Of a stretch of 64,000 bases of DNA, positions 35,072 through 47,800 are shown piece after piece. The notes under the pieces are model-generated. The model was not told the DNA's origin. It did no database searches and saw nothing but the letters and a program-made list of their open reading frames with translations. The stretch is from Ectocarpus siliculosus. Its lineage: Eukaryota; Sar; Phaeophyceae; Ectocarpales; Ectocarpaceae. The DNA is taken from contig FN648592.1 of the NCBI GenBank assembly GCA_000310025.1, positions 38,270 to 102,269 of the forward strand, read 5' to 3'. Positions within the stretch are counted from its first letter, which is position 1; every line of letters begins with the position of its first letter. Made by a program: the position numbers and the translations under genes.

Positions 35072-37087
35072 TATCCCTATCCCAGCGTTGGACGCGTGAA
35101 CCAAAACATAGCAGGCCCGCTGCCGTGACGGAAAGGGCAAAAAACAAGCAAAATACGCTCTTATTTCGGTCGATATCCAGCTCACAGAAGGCGCTCACCA
35201 TGCATGTTTCGAACGCAGAGAATATCGAGTAGCACCTCCCGACCTTGTTTCTCCCGAAGCCGCTCGCCATGGTCCTGTAGAGCGCGAGTAAGCAGTACAC
35301 CGTAAGTGTACGTCTTTTCCGGGGGGTCGACAGCTCGGAGTTTGTACCTAGAGAATCGCTTCTGCGTCTCCCCCTGCCTTGATTGTCGTCCATCGTTGCG
35401 TTGCGTCGTTGTGCACGGCCGGCGATCGGACACAGCGGCAGACAGATATAGGAAGGGAAGGAATCAAGAGCTCGGAGCCAGGTGCGTTTGACCCCCCGGG
35501 TCCTAAAGAGTTTCACAAGAGGTGGCTTATCAGCTTCTCACACTTGTTATCCGAAGGTTCTTTGTAGGTGAACGTAACAGCAGGGGTCTCATCACGCCTC
35601 AGGCCCTAGGCCTACTCAGAGAGCTCCCGGTGCTGCTGTGTGACACAGCATGGGGTGATGAGGGAACAGCTGGGAAGGGGCTGGGATTGAGAGAGCTGTG
35701 GAAGTGTGACATCTGTTGCATCATTGCGCTATTGCATTGAAAGAATCGCAGCGATACACATGAGAGATGCCAAGAAAAAATGCACTGCTGTTTACAGCCT
35801 GCTTGGCAGATGTGTATGTACACAGCATTGCTGCCATGTACTCGCATGCCGACGATACGAGAAGCAACGGCTCTGTCTGTTCAACACGTAGAGTTGTGCA
35901 TGTGCCACAACTGCACATGTACGAGCTATGAACAGAGTCAATAACAGATGCGGGGTGTGCCTGCTTGAATTGGATCATCACATCTTAGTCTGCTCCTGGT
36001 GTACACCAATGTCACAGAGATTGGTTCACCTGTCTCGCAGGAACTCTCCGCCCTGATGACGTACAAATTGTAGTGCTCTGAGTGCCAGACTGGTGCCATG
36101 CAGAGTATTATAGTCGACGTCCTTTTGTGTGTGAGCACTCTGCAAAAGCTTCAACAGACCAGAGAAACTGCGTCTCGTTCGTCCACCCAGGCTACCACTA
36201 CCTCATGCTCTTGTCTCGCTCGCTACAGCACTAATAGTCTAAGTTGTGCTGTCGTCTGCGCTGCCCATCTGCCTGTAGCGGCAAAACTACCGCCGACGAG
36301 CTAGTTACCCGCACGTAGTCTCACACCGCCACGTGATCTCGTGCCGCCATGATCAAGTCGCAAGCTAGCACTGCAGCACTGGAAAACACTCCCTCGGTCC
36401 AGTCGTGCAACGTTGCTCGAAGGCCAAGGCCTCACTTTGGCATGCATGCATACATACACAGAGGACAGCAGTACATACGTCGTGTTCTTGGTCACCCCCT
36501 CGCCCCTTTCGCTTATCACCGCTAACGCGTGGAAGAGGCTAGACGGGCACAGCAGGTCACACACGGGGGCGACAGCACATTTTACCGGATGGACTAGCCC
36601 CAAGGTCCCTCCACCTCCGCCAACACTACCAAATCTGAGCGCTTCGATACGTAGCTTGAGTAGCTGCGATCGACAGCAGTTGGTTGAAACAACCTTTACA
36701 TGGCGTCCTGCAATCAGTTGGGAAGGGGGCCGTTACGAATACTTTCCGCCAGCATTCGTTCCGTCCACCCCCACCCCCATCTTCATGTGCGCGAGCCGCT
36801 TCAGTCGAAAGCAGGCGGTGGTGAGCCTCAGATTTTTCACTATTGTAACGTGATTTAGGCTAAAGTGAGCCTGACGCTCGCAGCTGACAATACGTGACCT
36901 GGGTTCGGGCGGCGACAAGCGGCAAACGAACCACTTCCCGATCATCCACCATTTCCCACTACCTGTTTGGTACACCCCTAAGCACCAATTTGTATCTCTC
37001 CTTGCTATTTCTACGACCAAGCAGCGGATCTTCGCTCAATAGTCAGACCGAGCATCCGCGACAGCGGCAGCAGCAGCGGCAGCAGCC
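35072..37087. other. Intergenic DNA
   Basis: No exon supported. Open frames on both strands overlap and none shows a domain. The last part is the 5' region of the complex I subunit gene, with a CAG-rich patch (37060-37085) directly before its start codon. Confidence 0.35.
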
Positions 37088-38565
37088 ATGGGGGGGGGAC
37101 GACACTTCCACTTCCCCAAGCACGTGTGGTCGCCCGCCGGGGGTTGGTGGGTCAACCCGCCGCACTGGAAGCGCAACACGGGATTCGCGTTCGTCGGCAT
37201 CGGCTTGGCCTTCATCGCGATCGCCAGGATTTCCTCGGACCGAGAGGTGGGAACGATGTGATACAGCAGTATGCCACACCTAAAAAGAAAGTGTTGCCTC
37301 TCTTGTGGGACGGATATGAATACTTTCAACTGCTTTTTTCGCCAACGCCGTGTCGTGTGCTGCGTGTCCATCTCCTGGTGGCCTCGCCATGTCGAAACAG
37401 CTCACCTTTGTAGCTGAGTGCAGTTCGTGCGCAGGGCAGACTGCATGGACATGCCTCCATCCCCTCCTCATCCATGGTGGTCTTCTTCTCTTGTCCGGTA
37501 ATTGACAAGTACTAAACAGATAGCGCCCGCACGCCCGCACACTTAAGACCCTCTATTATAATAGTTTACGCTGAGGCTACGGATCTTACTTCCCCCTTGC
37601 TGGCCACAATGCGGCTGTTTACTTTTTTGTGTAACTGGACTCGCAAATTGTTCTCAGGCTCTTCTGCTTGATATCATGTTGAGCTTTTAGTTTTTGCGCG
37701 CGGGCGCCCTGTTGCAGCAGTCTATAGAAGCCGAAATCAAACCATTAGACTATTAGTCAGCGCTGACTAGTCTAATGGTTTGATTTGGGGTTCTATAAAA
37801 GTTAGTCGTGGGGTTCGTGAGCCCCGTCACTTTCACTTCCGAGGAGGGTGATTCCCCTTGCCAGCGCTACTATCCATCCAATCTTCATTTCGCTTCATAT
37901 CACTCGCCAGGGTCCACGAGTCCTTCCGTCACCCATACTCTGGTGGCCGAGAGTATCCAGGGTCTCAGGAAAAAAACCACTTCAAAGTGTCCAGCCTGGG
38001 TCTCGAACCCACGACTAACTTTTATAGGAGCCTAAACCCCACGACTAACTTTTAGAAAAGCCGAAATCAAACCATTAGACTAGTCAGCGCTGACTAGTCT
38101 CGCTGACTAGTCTAATGGTTTGATTTCGGCTTCTATAAGTCTGTGGCATAGCGTCGGCATCCGCTCGTGGCGTTGCACGATCCTCCATGTCTCGGATTTT
38201 GCCTGACCTACAAAGAGTTGGGCTCTCTTACAGGTAACTTCGGGACGTTCGGTTTCCTGCCTGTTTTGGGGCGTCTACGAAGTAGTTTCTCCTGCAAGGG
38301 CGAAAACGGCTGCTCCGTTCTCCACGAACTTGTTACCCACTTGATTGTCGCTCGTTGCAGACCACCCAACCTTAATCCTCGCTCCCCGTACCCCCGGCAT
38401 ACACATGTCCTGCCCCCCTACAACTAGTGAGATTGATGAGTTCACCCCCCCCACGCCGACCTTTTTTTTTGTCTTTTGCAGCGCCGGCCGATTGCTCCGG
38501 CGTTCCACATCCCTTCACAGAGGTGGTGCAAGCACGCGAAGGAGGACGACCCGTCTCTGCCGTAG
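37088..38565 (+). CDS. Small complex I accessory subunit (plant ESSS/NDUFB-like)
   Basis: Exons 37088-37246 and 38482-38565 join in phase 0 to an 80-residue protein. It starts MGGGRHFHFPKHVWSPAGGW, continues WVNPPHWKRNTG, has one hydrophobic helix (FAFVGIGLAFIAIA, about residues 33-46) and ends RRPIAPAFHIPSQRWCKHAK plus an acidic tip. The P-x-HWKRNT motif before a single membrane helix and the IPSQ-x-WCK motif after it recall small accessory subunits of mitochondrial NADH:ubiquinone oxidoreductase, anchored in the inner membrane. The exact subunit name is uncertain; the assignment is from remembered family pattern. The 1.2 kb intron carries a palindrome-ended MITE. The CAG tract before the ATG is non-coding in this model. 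Confidence 0.6.
37722..38138. mobile_element. MITE with a hairpin at each end
   Basis: Each end is itself a palindrome: GAAATCAAACCATTAGACTA, a short centre with CAGCGCTG, then TAGTCTAATGGTTTGATTT (37730-37786 and 38061-38127). The outer termini CTATAGAAGCC and GGCTTCTATAA are inverted. A direct/inverted ACGACTAACTTTTATA motif lies just inside. It occupies the intron of the complex I subunit gene. No coding frame; class unknown. Confidence 0.7.
37900..38020 (-). repeat. tRNA-derived SINE-like fragment
   Basis: On the minus strand, CGTGGGTTCGAGACCCAGGC resembles a tRNA T-arm with a polymerase III B box, followed by ACTTTGAAGTGGTTTTTTTC. The same T-arm plus GAAGTG(A/G)TTTTTTTC body occurs at 45540-45664. 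It is contained within the hairpin-ended MITE. No acceptor stem forms, so it is not a functional tRNA gene. Confidence 0.4.
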
Positions 38566-41099
38566 ATAATCACACTATGTAGCTCTGGGATTGATCGGAA
38601 CAATACTTGGGGGTAGGAGGATCTGGGTGGCCTGTCTGGTTGCCCAGTTTGTTGCATGACCGTACTTTCGGTAGAACTTCTTATCACCTATCTATTTAGT
38701 TACATGAGAAGTTCGCTCGTGAGTGGCTGTAGGAAAACATGACCTCAAAAGAAGAGAGGCCTTGTACGCCCGTTTGGTGCATTCTGTTTACGAGTCGCTT
38801 GCCGGTGCCAGGGGAGGGTGTGTGGTCGGCGGACAGGCCTACTAGCGAGAATAGGGGCAAGGTTTTGGGGGTGAATCCTCCTAAGGATGTTCAGGCCAGT
38901 TGTCACCTTTGCTCCTTGCCTATAAAGGGAATGCCTATAAAGGGAATGCGGAATGTTTAACAGCCGTGCCGGAGGCTGGCTTCTTTGACTGCGGATGATG
39001 GAGATGGCTCATACGCACTTGCCGCATGCAACAGCAGTCGTTAGAAGAAGAGTCATGAGAAGTTTAAGTTTAGACTGCAGTCCTTGCGCCTGACCGATTG
39101 TCAGCGGAGAGGTGCGTGCGCTGCGGCGGTTTCTGTGCAGAGCACTTGTTGGCTGCGGCGTTGGGAGTTGGAAAAAATAAGTTGCGTACTGTACGTCGCA
39201 GAACGAGTTCAACACTTCGGCACTGGCTGGCTCCTTGAGTTCTCCTCACGACAGATGTTTTTTACGGCTCAGACCACGGCGCATGACAACGGAGATGAGG
39301 GGAGGCCTCGACCGCCGTTTGATGGTGTATTCGCCGGGCCTTCATTTCCCGGTGTCTTCCCAAGTGTTGCGACTGCGACTCTACGCGTCCTTCCCGTGCG
39401 AAGGCAAAAAAACGAATTGTCTTACAAGTACGTCGTCTTCACGTGTGGTTGTCGTGCGCTTGGCTCGTCGTTGGCGAAGAGGACTGAGGCTTTGCTACAA
39501 TAATACGCTACCTAACATTGGGTTTAATCGCGAAGAAGATTGTCGCTACCACTGTTTTCGTGAGTGGGCTAAGTGTTCGAGTCATTGCTGCTGTTCCCCC
39601 CCATGTACCCATCTGAAAAACACTCATGTGCTGTGCGGCCACTACATTTAGCACCGGATTCCATTTTACAGCCATGGTAATGGTGCCACACAGCTAACAA
39701 CGAACACGTTTGTTTTACTTGTGTCCTTTTTCTGTCGTAAAACCGCATACGTGGAATCACGTAACCCTGACCACCCTGTAATGAGCCCCTTAACACTTTT
39801 TGTCATACGCTTGTCGCATCGAGCCCATCAGAGTGTGGTGCAAGATAAACGCGTAAAGTCAGCAGTGAGCCAGCTCCCCAGCCATGGGGGGTCGAAATTG
39901 GTACCCAGTTTCCTTTTGTGTACGGTATGCCAGGGGTTCCGTGATTTCGAAATTGCCGTGTGGAGAGTGGTGAGCGAGAGACATCACACATCACACACAA
40001 GCAGGAGCGAACAGGTCCACCCACAGGTGCGTGAGAGAGACACGCACAGAGAGAGGAGAGAGGAGTTCACGGCTACACCGCCGGTGCGAATCCCCACTTT
40101 GGCGGTAATCGGTAATAATCGGCCGCTCGTTTCCTCTTTTTCAAAAATTTCCGGAGCCAGTTGACCAATTTGAAATTTTGACGATGCGGCTGGCTCATGA
40201 TTGCGGCCGTCCGTGCCTCGGCTGTGCTGTTGCCCACGACAAGACGGCAGCAGCAGCGGCGAAGGCTTCTTGAAGTTGAACCCATGCAGATTACGATGCT
40301 GTTGGAAATGCGGGTCTAAGGACGAATCATGCCCCGTTGGGTTGGTTGCATTCGCGCGTAGATTCCACCAGAGAGAGAAAGCCGTTGCCCTCTGTCCGCT
40401 CTCCTCTTACGACCGCGGTGGACCTGGCCTTCGCACCTTTTACCCCAAGCAGCAGCAGCTGCTACACAAGCACCAAGCACGTCTTATGTACTGTACCTTT
40501 TTCTGGCGCCTGAAGATGTGGGACGCATCGGAGGCGTCATGCTCCCACATTTGGTGCAAATCATGTCCGCCTCTACAAGCAAATCTGCTGAAAGCGAGGC
40601 ACTCTTTCGACCCAGCTCGAGTAATAACAACGTGAACAGGAACACACAGCGGAGCGCACGAACTGATTGCACATATCGAAATGGGGTCTCTCGCGTGTGG
40701 TGTGCTACGTACCATGGTGTGCATAGCATTCCGGCTTCCACTACAGCAGTAGCGGCTACGGTTCACGGAGAGTAGCCAAGAGAACATTCAGATTCTTGGG
40801 TAGAGCAATACATCAAGGGCATGTGGATACATGCGACAGAAAAGAAGGCACCGATGGATGTTCGTTTGACACAAAGTACGGTGCGCCGGACCCCAGGACT
40901 TGACTCAACATGACTCCAGAATATACCCCGGAGGCCCCCGCCCGGATTGGCCAAGACCACCGAGTTAGCCGTTTTCTGGCGGCTCAATCGGAGAGTTGTG
41001 CCGGGACCGGGCTTCTCGAGTAGACTTTCACACTTTGCCATGGACCCGTTCACGCGCGAAACTCCCGCGAATTCGCGCCCACTACCGTCGTGCGTGTTA
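38566..41099. other. Intergenic DNA upstream of NSE4
   Basis: No supported gene. A minus-strand stretch at 40525-40610 (for example ACRGGHDLHQMWEHDASDAS) has an acceptor-like start and a GTACAG donor and might be an isolated exon, but no partner exon was found. An AG-rich GAGAGA patch lies near 40030-40065. Confidence 0.3.
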
Positions 41100-41294
41100 T
41101 GACGTAAGATACCACACCCCCTCGACCGATTTTCAAAGCTCGAGTGTTCCACAGCAGTAGCAAAAAGAGTGGAAAATCGCGGCATTGGAACGGCGTCATC
41201 GATGAGAGCTTTCCGAACGTGCACCTTGTCAGTAGTGTGGAAATCGTGCTTGGAAAATGAAAACTCGGTGCAAGTGGTGTGATATCTTACGTCA
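41100..41294. mobile_element. MITE, TGACGTAAGAT family, copy 1
   Basis: Left end TGACGTAAGATACCACACC, right end (reverse complement) TGACGTAAGATATCACACC: 18 of 19 bases match. 195 bp, no coding capacity, with CGATTTTCAAAGCTCGAG just inside the left end. It lies about 190 bp upstream of the NSE4 start codon. No clear target duplication. Confidence 0.7.
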
Positions 41295-41483
41295 CAGACG
41301 GCGGCACTGCTGTTGCCGTGTGCTCGTAGTCGTTTCGCACGATCGATCGATCGATCGCTGACGAACCTCCTTCTTTGTGTACCCACAGCAGCAGACGGGC
41401 ACAGGAAGAGTGCGCCGAAGGAAGGAGACGAGACGAGAAGAAGACCCTTCCGCCCTCAGCTCTATCTTATCATCTTATCAACT

Positions 41484-44400
41484 ATGTCCGAGAAGCGAAG
41501 TCGGAGGCGGGAGGGTGGCGAGGGCGGCGGCAGTGGCCGCCCCAAGAAGCCCAAGAGGCCCGAGGTAAGCAACGCCGTTGTCGGCACGCTACGTACAGAG
41601 TATTGGTATCCCCTTCGACTGAGGTGTTCTCTCGAACGGGTAAGTCTCTCCTTGATTGTATGTGTTTTTTCCAGTAGTATCCCTCTCCAAGTTTGCTCCT
41701 GTTAGTGTTTTGTGTCCCTTTCTCTGCGAGAACACGCGCACAAGAGGTTGTTTCCACAGCTTTGGCCCGGTACTCTCTTGGAGACAACGAGGAGGGCTTC
41801 GAAGCTTCGGCATGCTACATACAGCAGTGTGCCTCCCCATTTTTGCTTGCTCCTACTATAGCGTTTAGCGTGTCTTTCTCTACGTACATGCGTTCGAGGT
41901 TGTTTCTGAAGCTTGTGATTCTCTCTTGGTGATAGCAAAAAAGGACGGCGCGAGTGCCTGCGTATGTTCCAACGTGAAGAAGCTCGTCCGTTTGTGTACG
42001 ACGCACGGAGGGCGGCGAAGCAGGCGGCAAGCGTCGAAAAACTCGTCCTCCTCTCTTGTTGCTCTACACTTCCAAATATTTTTTTGCCATTCGGGCACGT
42101 GGAGGGCTTTCAATATTTACGCGAAAGATGACCACGCACACACACATAAATTGTTTTAACGAATTCATTCAGGAGGAGGAAGTTATATCTCCTACAGTAC
42201 CACAACAATTGGTGATGAAGTTTTCGGCAATTTTTCCTCTGATTTGTTCATTTGTATTTGTCGTTTGAAATAAGCACTTGACAAGTCCCGCCGCAAGCGG
42301 GACAGCAAGAATAGACGGCAGCGTCGTAGTGTTCTTATGAGCAGCATCATGTGCGGTGGCTTTGGTCCCAGGCAACGAACCCCCTGCAAGTACAAGGCCT
42401 GTTGAGGGCGTAACCCATGACCCACAACAATTGGTGATGAAGTTTTCGGCAATTTTTCCTCTGATTTGTTCATTTGTATTTGTCGTTTGAAATAAGCACT
42501 TGACAAGTCCCGCCGCAAGCGGGACAGCAAGAATAGACGGCAGCGTCGTAGTGTTCTTATGAGCAGCATCATGTGCGGTGGCTTTGGTCCCAGGCAACGA
42601 ACCCCCTGCAAGTACAAGGCCTGTTGAGGGCGTAACCCATGACCATTGGGGTTAGTGTTCTGTCCATTTTTTTTTGTGTCCTTCCTTACAGTGCAACCTA
42701 CCCCATTTCAATCCTTGTGGACCTTCTTTCTAATGCCTTGTTTTGTTTGTTTTTGCTGTCTTGTGTTACGGGAGAAGGTGAAGGTCATGGACGAATCCGG
42801 CCAGACCAACGAAGAGCGCAGGGAACTCAGGCTTAAGCAGAGGACCCTCAAGAACAAGATCATCGAGCAGCAGGCGGTGAGTGCGCGTGTCTGTCTGTCT
42901 GTCTGTCTGTATTTTTTAGCGTCGACCGCGCTACGCGGCTGACCAATGAAAATACGTCAGTCTCAGCGCGGTTGAAAACACAACAACGCTTTCCAAGTGT
43001 GTGTGTGTCTTGCTGTAGCAGTCGGTTAGGGGGGGGTGTCTGCTGTGTCAGCAGTCGGGTAAATAGGCGTCTTGTTTCGCTTGTCCGTCCCGCATCATAC
43101 GTTGGATGGCAGACATTTTATATCGATAATACACACCTACAGAGTAACACACCTACAGAGTACCACCCGATGACCTGCGGCAGACACGTTTTCCGTGCAT
43201 TGGTGACGTAAGATATCATACGTATCATACGCCCTCCGTGCCGATTTTCCAAGCTCGATTGCTATTCCACAGCAGATTGTGTGGCGATGCCAAAAAAATG
43301 TTGGCGTTGGAACCGCCTCACCAAAAACGCGAATGTCGTTTTTTAGATACATTTTTTTTTTTTTTTCGTCCCCTTCGTCTTTGGGGTAGAATTGGAAATC
43401 GGCCAGGGGGTGTGATATATTACGTCACCTATGGTACTACGGTGGCAAGTGTAGCGAGACGAGGCAGCGAGAGCGTGGGGGAGTGACCTCGGTGGCCGGA
43501 ACTGGCGGGGTCTGGGAGAGGACGGCGACGTGTGTACAAGTTGTCGTCTCATTTAGTGCTTGGGGAAACTTGTTTTTCGAATTTCGAAGATGGCTCTTGC
43601 GGCGACGCCTTTTGCACATATAGCGGCGGAAGTTTCCCTTTTTGGGAATGTTTTCCGCGAGCTTACCCCACATGTGTATGTGTGGTGTCGCCAAAGATAC
43701 TCACGTGTAAGAAGCTACGACCCATTTTGCGGCTGCTTGCAGTTGCCGAAATCTCACGTATGACATTCCGGCAATGACCCGCTTTCCTTGCGGCAGGCGT
43801 TTCGAGGGTGTCGGTCCTTGCTCTGTTTGATTTCTCTCTCTCTCCTCCTCCTCCTCCTCCTCCTCCTCCTCCTCCTCCTCGTCGTCTCTCGCCCTTCCCT
43901 CCCTACCAATTTTTCTTCTCTCTACCTCTCTCTCTCTTTGATGTACAGCAGTTTCTGTCTCTGTCTCTCCGTCTCTTGCCTCCGCCCCTCCCCCCCCCCC
44001 TCCTCCTGCTCGCCTTGCGGGGTGTTCCTCGCCGAAAAGGTTCCTCTCTCCTCTTATTTTTCACGTTGCCCCCCCTTTTTCCTTTGGCATGGTTGTCGGT
44101 TTGTGGTCTTCATTCAGGACATCGGGGATCTTAACAAGGACGCCTGCCGGGAACTCACGGAGGAGAACGGGAAGCACTTCAAACAGTGAGAGAGAATTAT
44201 GTATGCGAATAAGCTTATGTGGCGTTTTTGGAATCACGGAGGAGGGGAAGCACTTCTAACAGTGAGAGAGAATTTATGTATGCGAATAAGCTTATGTGGC
44301 GTTTTGGAAATCACGGAGGAGAACTGAGAGCTGTTACAAATAAAGCGAGCTATGCATACGTTTTCCACTCACCGAGGAACACATTCGAAGAGCGAACATG

Positions 44401-44795
44401 AATTGTGACAACTTTTATAGGCCTAGTCTTTTCCTACTTTCCTACCCACGCGGAGTTGTTTTGTTTCGTTAATGACGCCGCCCCGCCTTCTCTTGGTCTC
44501 CTCCTATTGGCCGGCCGGAACAGAACAAAGTTCCCTCGAGAGGCCGCGAACGACGCGGAGAACTTGAAGCTTATCGCAGTAGGGTCCGCGGGGCAAGCCT
44601 GCCAACTCGGCAACAGCTCAGTCGGGTGAGAGAGAGAAACGACCTGTATCTTCTTGACGCTGTTTGCTGCTGCTGCTGCTGCTGCTGCCGTTGTGTGTTG
44701 TCGAACCGGTGTGAATGATGTGTGTCTGCTTCATCCGACTTGATTTCCAGGTCCCGTTCATCAGCACAGAGAAAGACAGAGACAGTGACAGGGAC

Positions 44796-44849
<54 letters not shown>

Positions 44850-47800
44850 AAAGAGAGAAAGAGAGAGAGGGTCTCTCGGCTTCCCACACACCGACAGGAG
44901 CACTCGCACTATCCTAGCCTAACCGATCTACAATCTAAGCAGAGTGGAGCCCTTCTGGCCGAATGCCGCCACCCGTCCGTGAAAAAAAATACCTCAACAC
45001 CTCCTCAAGAGGCGTATCTACCACTGCTGCTGTGTTGGAGTGTTGGATGGCCCAAGGGGGGCGCGTCTGTCGTTTATACACAGCGCAGTTACTTCCCAGG
45101 TGCTTCCGGCAAGACAATGTGCGGTACAATTGAGCCGAGTGGACTATGCGTGCAATGTGATTGGTCTATCGGCGGGTTCGCCTCGAGTGCTCCCCTCTTG
45201 GGCTGGAAAGACTCTTGAGGCGTCAATCCCGCCGCCCCCCCCGCCATTGCCATTCTCTGCCGTGCTCGGTGATACACCGACTTGACATGACGTTTTTTGC
45301 TGCTACCCCCCTCCAGTATATCGTTTGTTTTTTTTGTCTGCATTTGTTCAAATCAGCGCTCACAGCACTTGTGCCATTTCTCCAACCCGTGGTCTCACAG
45401 AAGGGTTCCCCTCCTTGAGGCCCCCTAACCACCGCTCCTGCGGTACATATCTACTTTGCCTTCGATTTCTAATGCGAAAAGAGTGCAGCATTCTATTCCC
45501 TCTGTGTACACAAGAACTATTAGCCCTTTCCACCCAGGCCAGGAACGGAAGCGAGAGAAAAAAATCACTTCGCAAGAAAAGCTCGTTTAGGCCGGGATTC
45601 GAACCCCTGACCTTGACCACTATTCAGAAGGTCTTTCGAGGATACCCGCTTACACTACCGGGGCGGCCGGCTTGGGTCTAGAAAATGACTGCTTGTCGCA
45701 TGCTGTGTGCTGTTGACGATTAGTACACCAGTTCCACGGAAGTTGAGGCGCTTGACACACGACTGCTGTGGTCTGTTGGTCTCGTGTTGTCTCTTGTGTG
45801 CAGCATCGACGGAGACGCGTTCCTTGACAGCATCAAGAAGCACTTCGGCAGGACGAAAGGAGACGACGAACAGGGAGTGAAAACGTTCAACTGGGCAAAG
45901 TGGGGGGTGAGAAGAGAGACGGGGATTTTTTTTTTTTTGACAAGATTTTTACCGTCTTCGTGCCCACAATCTCTCTTTTTTTTGTGTGTGTGTGGCGTCG
46001 TCCTGTTGTCGCGTGCGGCGTGGCGATTTCTCCACGACTAACCCTGTGTATTCGATTTGCTGGCTTGGCTCCTGTTTCGTTCCTCTGTCGTGTGGGTACG
46101 TTCGTGTGAATGGTGTTTCTGTTTTTTGGTGGTGCATGCTGTGCTGGGTACTGGGTACTACTGCACGATTCCGTTTTTTTTTTTTATCGTGCGGTTTCCC
46201 ACACAGCAATCACCTCGCCATTTGTCCATGCACATGCACATACAAGATCTTTGCTTCCTCCCTGTCGGGGGCGTACACGCTGCTATTGTACGTAGATTCT
46301 GATTGCCGTTTTTTTTATTTTCTTAGTATGACCCAACGAATCCATATCTAAGAAAAGATTCTAGGATAGGTTAGCAATGAATCCATCGCGTCAGCGAAGG
46401 CGGCTACCTGTATTTCCACGATTTCCCGAGCAGCACACAGTGATATCTCCGCTGTGGGTAACAGGCCGTCTCGTGCATCTACAATATCTGAATGTTTTTC
46501 TCTTTTCTTTTTTTCCTCGCTCTTTTAGGGCAACGTCTCGATGGTGTACCTCGCCACCCCCGAGGGGGGCGGGTTCATGATGGGTCCCCTGGACAAGCCA
46601 GTGAAGGAGAGGAAGACTGCCCAAAGGAGGGAAAAGCACATCGTGAGTGTGCTTGTCTCTTGCCACACCCGGAGGAGACGATACAAGCTATTTTTGTACT
46701 AAAATGAAACGGCAGAACCCAAGTACAATGCGATGCCCCCGGAAGTTGTGTGGTGTAGCATAGAAGATCTATCTGTTTGTGCGCGGTGGTTGTTGTTGTT
46801 CATGGGGCCTCTCGGGAAAAGACAGCATGTTTGACACAATCTGCACGGCCATGTGGTCGCAGACACAGCAATAGATGATAGATGACACAGACTACATGGT
46901 GCGTGGGTGGTGCGCGTATGTACAGCGTGGTATTTTGGTTACTCATATACGCGCACGGTTGGATTCCCGCTACACAAGCCTGCCGGTCGCACGGTTTCAC
47001 CCGCGACGATTCCGTGATGATTGCCAGCCACCTTGCCTTGTTTCCGTAACACAGAGTCCCACCTTTTTGAAAATAAACGTACAAACACAGAGACTCCGTC
47101 CGAGATATATCCATATTCAAAAGGGGAAGTGCTTTGTTTGTTAACCGTGAGTGCAAGAACAACCGGCTGGATACTTGGCTTATTCTGTTTAAGCCTATTC
47201 ACTGAACTTTGTAAGTGGTGCCAGCTGGGGCTAAGCACAAAGTCCCACCTACTGCTCAGCGTTTCATCTTTTGCTTGTTAAGTTTCATCTTTTGCTTATT
47301 AAGGTTCGTCCTTTGCTTGTTGAGTTTCATCTTTTGCTTGTCAAGTTTCATCTTTTGCTTGGTAAGCTTTGTGATTTACGTTTATCAATAACTGGTGTAC
47401 AGGACGACGCCGAGGAGATTACTCCGATGATGGAGATGAAGGGCAAGAAGGCCAAGCAGAACAAGGACCAGACACAGATGCGCATCGCCAAGATGAGGGT
47501 GAGGAAAGAAAGAAAAAAGACGTCTTCTATCAAAGAGGACCAGTCAGCAAGTTGAGGTTGAGGAATGAGGACAATTTTTCGTCCAGTTGCTAAGACTTTG
47601 GTAAAAATCATGTGTTGTTTTGAGCTATTCTAGTGTGATAGATCCCAGTTTTTTTTTTGGTAGCAATGATGGCAGCGGTCGAGAGGGGAACGAAATCGTG
47701 AAGCGCTAGAGTCCGGGACAGAGTTTGATCTCCATCACCCCGACTTATGTTCAACATGCCCGCACTGCTCTATTGTTCTGTCTGTCTTTTCTTTCATCCT

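Noticed and set aside
42169-42617. Two minus-strand frames of about 140 codons with an internal repeat
   Set aside because: They only read the 222-bp tandem duplication inside an NSE4 intron.
45580-45664. Possible functional tRNA gene on the minus strand
   Set aside because: The B box is exact, but the acceptor stem does not pair and the T-stem has mismatches, so it is treated as a tRNA-derived repeat.
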